Part shown: positions 9,625 through 23,500 of the stretch, one piece after another
How the letters are laid out: each line of letters opens with the position of its first letter
Position numbering within the stretch: position 1 is the stretch's first letter
NCBI RefSeq assembly: GCF_030704535.1
Contig: NC_081809.1
Coordinates: 451,501-515,500 of the forward strand
DNA from: Vitis vinifera
Lineage: Eukaryota > Streptophyta > Magnoliopsida > Vitales > Vitaceae
DNA: 64,000 bases
Direction: 5' to 3'
Translations under genes and position numbers: made by a program
The notes under the pieces: generated by a model
What the model was told of the DNA's origin: nothing
Seen by the model: the letters and a program-made list of their open reading frames with translations, nothing else
Databases searched by the model: none

Positions 9625-12600
9625 TGCACCACTCTGTAATGGTTCCAGTGCATCGCAGATACAGTAATAAATGCATGTGGTTGCATGCATCGCCGTCGGT
9701 TGTCGTCATCTGCGTTTGCTTTAAGACCCTTGGATTTTACGGCGTTTGTCGGTGCATGTATCTACTGCTTTTTTTCTGTTAATTTCCTTCCTAGTCCTTC
9801 CTTCTTCTTCTGCTATAATTAGACTGCTCATTATATTATATGGGTAATAATGTAAAAACGTCTTTGCTAAATTTTGTGTGCATGGAGTACAAGTGTTGGT
9901 GTGTTTATAGGTTATGACGTCATAAAAAAATGAGGGTCCTCCACGTGTTAAAACTACGAGCATGTCTCGACTCTCAACTACAAATTCACAATTTGAAAAA
10001 TAAAAAATGGAAGAGATTTGTAACGGAGGTGATAAAACGCGCAGAACTTCCTCTATTGTCCATGTGAATTAGGGGGTTCATCACAAAGCTGTTCGATTTT
10101 AAGGGCCTAATTACTAAATTAATGATTAGATTAGAGAGTTCCTTTTTATCTAATTAAGATCGTATTAATAGTGTTTTTTTTTCTTAAGGCCTTAGATGAC
10201 GTCAAACCATTATCTTATATCAGGATTAACATTGATTTTAGTCTCATTTATAATGATTTTTTTTTCTATGTAAACATTATTTATTGAATAAAATTGCTCA
10301 CTATTGTAGCTTATTAGAAACTTCTTCCCTTAATGATGTGAAATTATCACTATGAATTTCATAAAGAAAACTTATTTTCTTTTCAGTTCTTTCCTTGTCA
10401 ATAAGTTGATTACCCTATCTCGGCCGTCCCAAGGGCTATTCTTCCCTTTTATCTCTTGCCTTGTAGCCTTCTTCACGTGGCCTTTCCCATCTTAATAGCT
10501 TTGTCAACTTTCTTGTGACTCTCATCAACCTCATGCATCCCTTTGCCACACCTTTACACTATTATTACACGTTCTATTAAAACCATCCATTATCAGAATC
10601 TTAACGTGACACATATTTTTAATACATGCTTGGCAACGCAGGACAAGAGGTTTGCTTGCTTAATTATTAAGCTCAGACATTGTTTCTATTAGCATATGAA
10701 AGATGTGCGACTTGTAGTCATGAATATAAATTGTTGTAATATTTTACTAGTAAAGCTTCCCGAGCCATACTTTTCGACCCTTTTTGAATGAAAACCACCC
10801 GTAAAGCAGAAGAAACAAAAAGGGTGAGGAAAATATCAAGCGAAGCAGCAACCAAGAGGATAAAGAAGGTTGAAATGTTATATTTATCAAAGTTAGATGT
10901 GAGGGATTGGAGCAATAATTGGAGTTTGAAATGGGGAGAAATATATTTGACGCTGGTAAACATTACGTCTCTGGTTGGTGGGACTCTAACCGAATCATTT
11001 GATTGGAGTGGAGTTGCAGGGGAAGATGCATGAACCAAATCTTAGCGGGTCCTTCAGCTGTATGTCTATGCTATCCAATTTTCCTTCATTGGATAAAAAT
11101 ATGAAATGCTCCATAAAAGAAATTAAGGTGGGTCAGCTCCACGAAGAGGGTGGCTTTCTGGATGAGAGAGTTATGATTTACTTGCAGATGTGGGGGCCAG
11201 GGGGCATAAGTCCACTTAAAATAAGTACTGGCTGCTTAATTTGTGGGGAGAATGGATAAATTCCTTCCGTTCAAGTCAAAAGAGGCCGCCGATCAAGATT
11301 CATGCATGAGGAGTCAGCCAGCCCTCCACTTGCCTGTCTAATCCTCTTCTTTTCTTAGTTCGTAGTCTCCTACTCTTATTTTTTACGAGGATATTTAGTA
11401 CACTGCGTTCTAAAACAGTTCTCAAAACTTTTTATTTTTATTTTTATAACAATTCTTAAATCAGTTCTTATTTTCAAAACTGATATATGAAACTAATTTT
11501 CTCAATCGATTCTCCCTCATCTCATTTTTTTTTCTTAATTTCTACAAGGAAAGATTATTTATACAGGATATTTAGCGTATGATTAGGTGTGTCAAAAAGA
11601 ATATATGAAGAGATAATATTTTATTTATTTATTTATTTTTCTCTATTTAACTCAACCCAACCCAATTGGGCCTTCATTTGGAATATAAAAAATTTGTTAT
11701 GTATAAGTTCTAAGGAATCAAATCCCCCCAGTCAAGATTGCTCCTCCTTTATATGGAAGGATTACAATCTAACCCTTGATTATGTAAGTCGCTTTGGTGC
11801 CGTCCCACCTTTTCAACTTCACCCTTGTCTGTCTCTGTCTTCTCTTTTCGTTTCTCTTGATTTTGTCTCTCCCTCTTGGTTTCAAAAGAATAGAAACCAT
11901 TTTTAGAAACATTTTCAACCTATTCATTTATAATTATTATCAGACCTTTCTTGAGCCAGGTCTGTTTGGCCCTCATTATTAGATGTGTGGCCTACTCTAC
12001 AATTTCTCAAATCCAATGCTTCATCAGGAAGAAGACAGATCTGGTGTTACCTAAAATCAAGGGAAAATGGAGGATGAATTGGTTCCAAGTCCTCGATCTT
12101 CATGTTAAAAACTCCCATATCATGACACCCTTGTATGCTCTCAAACTAGCCTTCTCAATAATTATCCATAAAGTAGATACAATCCGGTTTGAACTCGGAC
12201 AACTCCTTGGTACGTATGGAAATTGACCCATTATGACCCAAGGATCGTCTCCTTGGTTATTCACAGCATTCCACATACTTTTACTAAAATCAAACCTAAA
12301 TACCAGAAACCCAGCTGTTTCATTAATATCATTCCACTCCCTAGTCTCTTGAGACCTGCAAAATATCCCCAGATGATTCTATCAAACACTTCATTCAAAG
12401 GATGGGATGTGTGAGTGGGTGCCACATGAATGACTTGCCCATCATCGTCATCACATCGATTCCAGTTTCCCCATTGATTCACGATATAGAAGCTGTCTCT
12501 GTAATGGAACTGATGTCTACCACTACTACATTAGGTGGAAATGAATAATGAAAATAAATATTTTATTTTTATTTATTTTTCTTATGTTTTGATAATTTTA

Positions 12601-14199
12601 ATTCTTCTATTTAGATGGATTTGGTAATCTAAAATGTTAAAATGATTATTTGTTTTTAATATATTTTTTTTAGAGTTAAAAAGGTCCAAACTAATGGAAA
12701 TGAAAGGGTAAAATAATAATTTTAATATATTTTATATCATTTCTTATATTGAATGAATCAAAATATCTTACATGTGTGGAATTGGAATCATTTTTAATAT
12801 TAAAATACACTTCAAGAGTATTAAAATAGACAGATGACAGATGACAGGACACACAAATATCCGTGTGGATCTATGTTTGCAAACTTCCTACATACCCATA
12901 TGTGTTTTTGTTTTTAAATACAGAAAAAGGTTAAAGTATGTGGGCTGTGTTCCTGCTCCTTGCATCAGATAGGATTTCACAGAATAAGCAGATATCCAGT
13001 TCTACTTCTTAGTTAATCAATGCCCACATGTATATTTCATTGTGGATCATCAAACATCAAACCTCGCCGATTTCAAATGCTCTTGACTGATTAATAATTT
13101 CAAAGATAATCAATTCACGAAAAATGAAAACTATTGGGAATCCATGCGCAATCTTCCTACATTTTGGAAGAATAATTTTTTTTTTTTTAAATCACAAGGG
13201 TACTAACTGGGCTCTGTTGATGCTTAGAGACAACTGGGTATATCAGAATCAAGGTATATTAAGCACATCAAGGGACAGAGTTCACTGATTACCACCCATC
13301 AGGAGACGCTATAATTGAAGGCTTTTTCCTCGTAAGCTAAAGAACCAACACAAGGGGCAATACAGAGTTCACCTTGTGCGCCTTGCGCCTTTTAAAGCTA
13401 TGCATGTACCTAATCCTCCCAATATTCATTCAGAATTACAGATCTAAATCATATAATCTTGTCTAATGAAGTCAATCATAAAACAAAGACAACTTAAAAG
13501 AACATGAAACCAATTCCATGTAAAGGTTCGTAGTTATGTAGGCCGACTCAGACCCATTAGTAAAAATGATAATGCGCTCCAACTTTTCACGCTGCCTAAG
13601 TCCATTGTCCAGAAACAACTATGTGGTAAGGCTTCCAATCAATCCGTCAACAGATTTTGTCTAGAAAAACACCCCCCTATTCTGGGGAAACAATACCCAA
13701 GAATCAAGAGGTCATCAGAAAAATTCTCTCAATGCTACAGCCCAACGAACAAACCAAGGAAAAATAGGAATGATATCTCTAAGAGCCTCTTTTGGTGTTC
13801 CTATCACCCATGAAACACAACATCTTCCTATCAATTTTGGGGCTTTAGGGGACTCTGGATTCAGCATAAACTCTCTCAATGCACCTTCCAACACTGTGAA
13901 TTGATACGAGATATCTTCCTTTTTCTCAAATTTACGAATATCAAATGTATCATTAGTTATACTTTGGAAAAAAGGAACACACTTTTATCGGTGAAGTAGT
14001 TCAAATATGCCAATAAAAGGATTGAATCTACGTAAAGAAATCATAAAGGAGATTTATAGAAACAATGAGAATATGTACAATATATACAGTGAATAGTACA
14101 TAGAAATTTTGGCAGAAGATTCAGACAACCCAGATAACAGATATATTATCCAATTCTCATCCATTAACGGGTTGAACACTGAGGAGAAACGGTACCAAG
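9625..14199. other. Spacer between ERF gene and the glycine-rich gene
   Basis: The first part is the ERF 3' UTR. The rest is AT-rich with isolated open frames of 60-106 codons (for example 10788-11259 and 11951-12482) that have no family signature I recognise and no consistent exon chain. A GTGCGCCTTGCGCCTTTTAAA stretch near 13376 resembles the end of the MITE found at 25256-25638. The stretch 13540-14199 has no clear feature and may include the 3' UTR of the minus-strand gene. Confidence 0.45.
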
Positions 14200-14769
14200 T
14201 TAGCACATTGATGCAAATCTGAATGGAACCTTCTCCCTTGAAGCATCGCCGATATCATCCGCGAAGATTCGAACAACCCTCTTAAACGCAAAATGCACGC
14301 AATTAGAGAGGGCAATCCAGCAAATCACCTCGTACACGAAATCGAAAGCGGGATCGGATGACGAAGACGGAGATTCGTCCCAATTATGCCCTCCAAACCT
14401 ATCAAAATTCCATCCCCTGCCACCGCCGCCGAACCCACCAAACGGACCATCGTCCCCGCCATCACCAAGGAACCCGAAGTCTTCGCCGTTCTCCGAATCT
14501 CCGGTCAGTGATCTCCTCCTCGTGCGCCGCTTTCTCCGTAAAGAAGTACGCCGAGCGGTCTTGCACGAATTCGATCTCACCGGAGGCGGAGCTAAGGCGT
14601 CCACCGGGAAAATCATGGCGGAGATTTGGAGGACTCCGGCGGTGGAGGATTGCTCCGACGAATCGAAGACAGAGAGGTGGTTGTTCGAGACGACGTTGTG
14701 GCCACGGAGGAGAATCTTCGCAAAGCTTAGCCCTTGGCTTACAGTATCGGCGATGAGACAAATCTCCAT
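14200..14769 (-). CDS. Glycine-rich plant protein of unknown function, one possible membrane segment
   Basis: A single open frame on the minus strand. I chose the ATG at 14769 (MEICLIADTVSQG, 189 residues) because the upstream extension to 14970 spans a telo-box-like AGGGTTT element typical of promoters or leaders; the longer 256-residue form remains possible. The protein has a basic cluster with many Arg (RRTSLRRKRRTRRRSLTG), a Gly/Phe-rich run (GPFGGFGGGGRGWNFDRFGG) and a hydrophobic stretch near VYEVICWIALSNCVHFAF that could span a membrane. The basic cluster could serve as a targeting or RNA/DNA-contact region. I do not recognise a named family. It is divergent from ribosomal protein L19 and shares its promoter interval. 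Confidence 0.65.
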   Translation of the reverse strand: MEICLIADTVSQGLSFAKILLRGHNVVSNNHLSVFDSSEQSSTAGVLQISAMIFPVDALAPPPVRSNSCKTARRTSLRRKRRTRRRSLTGDSENGEDFGFLGDGGDDGPFGGFGGGGRGWNFDRFGGHNWDESPSSSSDPAFDFVYEVICWIALSNCVHFAFKRVVRIFADDIGDASREKVPFRFASMC

Positions 14770-14816
14770 GAATTTATCAGATGCGTTGAAGAATAGATTT
14801 CGAAACCAAGAAAAAC

Positions 14817-15155
14817 CTAGGGTTTCCGCAGCTTGAAATTCTGGCGGAGATTTTCCGGGAAACCCGAGAGAATAAAACATAGCAGGAAATTCGAATTGGA
14901 CTTTGATTCCAAGAAAAAGACAGGGCCGAAACGCACGGAACGTGTTCAATTGGATTTGGGGCTCTTTCAACTAGTAGGTCGGACAAATGATGATTGGGCC
15001 CAACAAATTGGCCCAACCCACTAGTACACCCTATTCTTCCTTAACTCTAGGCCCAACCCAATCGATTCCACATCCATAATTCCAATCTGGGCTGACCCGA
15101 AACCACTCAGCCACACAAAACCCTAACCCTAAGTAGCCGTCATATGATATAAAAG
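14817..15155. promoter_or_regulatory. Shared divergent promoter with site II and telo-box elements
   Basis: Site II-type motifs (TGGGCC/GGCCCA or TGGGCT) occur at 14995-15000, 15010-15015, 15050-15055 and 15088-15093. A double telo-box AAACCCTAACCCTAA lies at 15118-15132, and a TATA-like GATATAAAAG at 15146-15155 faces the L19 gene. An AGGGTTT element near 14818 faces the minus-strand gene. Site II plus telo-box is the known plant signature for ribosomal protein and growth-linked genes bound by TCP-type factors. Confidence 0.75.
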
Positions 15156-15208
15156 CTGGTGTCTCTCCATTCGGAAGACTCTCTCGTCTCTGGTTGCGAA
15201 GAGAAGCC

Positions 15209-18318
<3,110 letters not shown>

Positions 18319-20578
18319 TGAGAGGTGCCTCTACCATGAACATTGAAGAACTGATAACAACAGATGACAATCTCTTGGTTTTCTGCAGTAGGATTTTGTT
18401 CTTAATCCAATATTGTTCTCTTTTTGTGGCCAATTTTTTCTTTATAAGAAATCTTGAACCTCTATTAAGTTTTAGGTACTTTCCCATATGTTGAGTGCTT
18501 TGTTCATTTATGATTTCAGCGAACCATTAAATTATGTGTGCATGCTTCAGTTAAACATAAGAATTTACTCGTATTAGTTGAAAGCACAGTTTTGGGTCTT
18601 AAAAGTTTGCTTTGTTCATAATGTTTGGAGTTGATCTTGTTTGTCTTGTTCTCTTCTTGCTGCTTTGCTCAAAGCCGATTACAAAGCAGCGGCTAAAAAT
18701 GTCTTGAGTCCCGTTGCACCTTAATGCATTGAGGTCATTTTTTTCCGAAATTGGAACGGTATATTCAAACAGTAGCATATCTTTTTTTTTTTTTTTTTAA
18801 ATGTTTATTTATTTTTGGATTTTAGTATCAGGGCTACTTACCTCTGTGCTTCGCTGGGTTGGGACGAGTTATTGTTATGAATTCAAGATTGCTAAAAACA
18901 ATTGATGCTTTAAGCCTCAAGATTCAATTCGGGATGTGGATTGCTGTTATTCTTGAGATTGTGCTTTGCAAATTTTGATGGTAGCACCATCCAGGTGGTT
19001 CTTGATCTTATCAGCCAAGCTCCTATAATCCCTCCAAAATATTATCATTTTTTAAAAATAACTTTCAAAATTTGCTGTATTTAGAAAGAAGCCCCTGGGA
19101 GCCCAATGTGGTCCAATGCCCAAAATATTTTGGCTGTTATCCATGTGGTCCAATTCTTTGCCCCATGCCATCTAGCTGTAAACCAATATGGGCACATATT
19201 CATATATTGAGTTACCATTACTCCCAAGCAAACAAATTCCACGACCCTCCCACCTTCTCTAAATATATACTATAGTTGTAATATTAAGCTGCGATTTAAA
19301 AATAACAAAACATACATTTTAATGGCTGAAATCATCCCTTTGAACCAGTACTTGAAAAGGGGTCACTAATGAGAATGTGCCATATTTACACTTTGATCCT
19401 ATTTATACCTTATTCTATTACTTTCTATTTTGATTTCACTTATTTATACCCTCATTAAATAACTTAGATTTCATTCTGCATTTCAACCATCTATATTGAA
19501 ATTTTGGTATGATATTGAATTTGATATCATAATTTTTTTATGTCATATTCTTGTTGTCAAGAGAAAAGTGTGCTTAACAAAAATTAATTTGTACCCAATG
19601 TTAAAAATAAGCGATAAACCCTTGGAAGATGATTAAATAAAATGGTTACATGGAACCCATAATTTTATCCATTAATTCACGAAATCTGAAATAATTTAAT
19701 CATGCATCGCATGCCAGTTTGGTTGCTTGCCATGCTTCATCTACAAGTCTGGCACGAAACCAACAGAGAAAATATATATATCTTAAATAATAATTAAGAA
19801 ATAGGTGTCTGCGACTGCGAGCCACCGACTTCCTTTGGTTCAATCATTTCCAAGTCAATCAAGGCAACTACCAAAGGGGGAATATGGTGGCATCTTCCTT
19901 TGTGTATCAACTAATATTCCTTCTCTGAAAATTTGTACAGACCAATAAAAAACTCTGAACATTTAACACTCTTCTTAAAAACAACTTTTCGTTTTGTAGA
20001 ATAAAAATTAATTTTTCGAGTCAATAAATTTTAGATATTTTTTATTTTATTTTATATACTGTGTTATAAGAAATAATTAAAAATAAGAAGGATAATTTGG
20101 AAATTTCCCAATTATAATTTATAGGGAAGCGTCTAGAAACTTGGTGAAAATAGTATATAGTTTTCAAAACATTAGTTCAGGCGTGCCTACTTCCCTCATC
20201 TCATAGATGATGAAAATTATGGGAGACACGTGGAAGCGTGGCAGCCAAACGTGATTAAAAGTTTCGTTGGATTAAGAATCCGATATGAATTTTCCGGTTC
20301 GGATCATTGAACCATCCGGATTGTATTAGATCCGAAACCCATATACATGAAATGGCAAAATTCAATATGAGTTTCCAGATTTTGACGTAGTTGTAGAGCA
20401 GTTGTTTTTATTTGAAGCAAAACCAAAACCAACAATTTCCGGCCCTTTCTCTCTTTGTTGCTTTCTCTCTCTGGAACTTGGATCCGGAGCCATCGTAACA
20501 AGGCGTTGAACGGCTCTCTATTTTCAATCAAAATTCTCAGGGGAGGGACTGAGAGACTTCAGAGTCTGATCGGAATCA
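18319..20578. other. Spacer between L19 and phospholipase D zeta
   Basis: Includes the L19 3' UTR, then AT-rich sequence with no supported gene. From about 20400 to 20578 it becomes the C/T-rich leader of the phospholipase gene. Confidence 0.5.
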
Positions 20579-23500
20579 ATGGCGTCGGAGGACTTGATGT
20601 CCGGCGCTGGGGCACGCTACATTCAAATGCAATCGGAGCCGATGCCGTCGACGATATCGTCGTTCTTCAGCTTCCGCCAGAGCCCGGAGTCAACTCGGAT
20701 TTTCGACGAGTTGCCCAAGGCCACAATCGTGTTCGTCTCTCGGCCCGATGCCAGCGACATCAGCCCCGCGCTGTTAACTTACACCATTGAATTCCGATAT
20801 AAACAGGCAAGATCGTTTCGTTTTTTTATTTTTATTTTTCATTGTTGTTCTCTGGATTTATTTTTTACGCCTCTGTTTGCTTTGCGAGAAAAAGAAAAAG
20901 AAAAGAGTCAGATGAACAATAATTTGGAGTTCCTTTTTGATTTTTATTCCAGGTTGGGGTTAGAGTTGCTGTTATTTTCCGATTTTATAAGTTCTTAATA
21001 ACCCTCGGTTTCTTGAAACCGAAGGCAATAGCGTTTGATGATTATTTTATCGGAGGTTGAGCTTAGTTGAATTCGGCAACTTTAGATGGTTTCTTGGTTG
21101 GAAACTTAGGTTAGGTTCAAATCACATTGACTTGATTAAAATTGATTTATTGAATAAGCTGATATCAGTCTTTTTGGGGTTTTTAGGTTCAAGATTGTGA
21201 TAAATGAATTAAACTTAAAATTATATGATTGATTCAACTGCATTGTTATCCATTTCATTTGCAAGGAAATGAGTATCACTCATGCTAAGTAAGATCATTA
21301 CCTTTTTTGTCAATCAATGTGATTTTCTTTATTGTTATGTGGAGTTCAAGCATGATAAATTATAAAACAGGTTAGGCCACTTACTTTTGGTGCCCTACTG
21401 TACATAGCCTTTAATATTCACAGTAGATGCATACACATGCTATGGCCATGATAGTGAAACTCGTACATGAACACTAGGAATTAACATTTGGTAAATGTCA
21501 AGCATGTAGATGTAACATGCACAAAAAGAAGTTTTGTAGGATTATTATTGTGTAATTATCATTGCATTCTTTCATTTTGTATCATAAGGGTAAAATACAG
21601 TTATTTACATCATTTTACATATGGCAAGTGTGAAATGAGACACCTAGGAGAGAGGTGTGTCCTCTTCCTTCAATGAGAACGGTAACAATGATAATGATAA
21701 TTTTCTTTTAATGCTGGCAGATCAACAACAATCTTATAGTGGAAATTTATTGAATTTTCAACTCTGAATACGATTTTCATGTTGTTGTATACCGTACAAA
21801 ATTTAGGTTTTTATTCTCCGTCAGTGTGATATTTCTCTTATTTCTTTTCCTTTTTCTGTCCCCAATACATAGTGGTGCCTTTTCCTTTTTGTTGGAAGTG
21901 AACACCTTAAAATTTGGTGTACTAATCTTTTGTTCTTATACTTCAGTTCAAGTGGCGGTTAATAAAGAAAGCTTCACAAGTATTCTTTTTACACTTTGCG
22001 TTAAAAAAACGAGTAATTATCGAGGAAATTCAAGAGAAGCAAGAGCAGGTGTGCTTCATTCTTTTTTCCTTGTTTTTTATTGTATCTGATAACGTAAGTT
22101 CGGGAAGATTCTCCCATTTATTGTTTAGTTGGGAAGGTGTGGGGTTTTTGATATAGTTTTTATTTAACATTTAAAGGTTAAAGAATGGCTTCAAAACATA
22201 GGAATAGGAGAGCACACAGCAGTCGTGCATGATGATGATGAACCTGATGAGGAAACTGTTCCTTTACATCATGATGAAAGTGTTAAAAACAGGTGATTGC
22301 TGGATCTTGTTCTTGTCAGATGGATGCTAAAAATAAAGCACATCTGTGTACTGCTAGAGTTCTTATGGGTGGCCTTTTTTTTTTTTTTTCCAGAGATATT
22401 CCATCTAGTGCTGCTCTGCCAATCATTCGGCCAGCCCTGGGAAGGCAGAATTCTGTTTCTGATAGAGCAAAGGTTGCAATGCAAGGGTATCTTAATCTAT
22501 TTCTTGGAAATTTGGATATAGTAAACTCCCGAGAGGTATGTTTAAGCTCCTCATTTTGAACATAGTGATGCCTCTCTTATTTTGAGTCATTTGAATTCAG
22601 ATACCTTTAGTTAGTTGTCTGTATTCTTTTCTTTTTTTTTTTTGCTAGTTATATTTATGTCATCTGCAAAGAGGTAGAACCCTTTCAATTATCATCTATG
22701 CTCCTAATATGCAATAAATGAGTTTCTTCTGTCTTATTATAAGTCCTATAATGCCCTGCTGCTTTGGCTTCTGTTCATGGGCTGAGAATAGATTGTCTAA
22801 TTCAGTTAGAGTTTTAATCACTGTTTTGGCTTGTGTTCATGGATTGAGAATAGATTATCTAATTCGATTAGAGTTTTGGTCACTCTAAATTCAAAATTTA
22901 TTGCTTCCATGTCTCTGAAGAATACTTCAAATTCCTCTCTCTGCCACTAAGCCCACCAAAAAAAAGAAAAGCACACTACCTCTCTTGCAAGATTTGCATC
23001 CTAACAAAAAAAAAAAACCCTCTATTTCAGGTCTTGTGCTGCTTTGACAAAGTTTTTAATCTTAAATCTCTTCATTTGGATTAATGCACTGACAAGGGGT
23101 CCTTGATAATGCTAATGCTTTATTACGTAGCATTTAACACCCTGCTTCTCTTAAGGTGGATATACGATGTTAATCCTTGAGGCCTAGTTCAAGTAGTAAG
23201 GTGTTGGGGTGGGGATAGAGAAGATTCCTGGTTTGATTCCTTGTGGAAGTACCCTAAAAACTACCATATGGCTCTTCATTTGTTTTGGATGCTCCCAATA
23301 GTGTCTATAATGGTACTAAATTCTCTATACCGAAGGTTTATTTTCAAGTCTTCTTCGGCTCCTTATTCTGATGCACACTAATGTTCTTGAAATGATATTC
23401 CTACCTAAACATTCTAGTCACATCATTTTGATAATAGAAAACTTCCAATTAATTGATGCGTTGTGTTTAGTTATTTGATTTCTGCTCTTTTTATAACTCT

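Noticed and set aside
10788-11259. Two overlapping 81- and 86-codon frames
   Set aside because: Not recognisable; no supporting splice structure. A gene relic cannot be ruled out.
11951-12482. Open frames on both strands in a moderately GC-balanced stretch
   Set aside because: The minus-strand frame (MNQWGNWNRCDDDD...) looks slightly protein-like but matches no family I know and has no flanking exons.
13370-13395. Second MITE copy suggested by GTGCGCCTTGCGCCTTTTAAA
   Set aside because: Only one end is visible; no partner end or target duplication found nearby, so not listed as an element.
14358-14836. Plus-strand frames of 104 and 132 codons
   Set aside because: Antisense to the glycine-rich minus-strand gene, caused by its biased codons.
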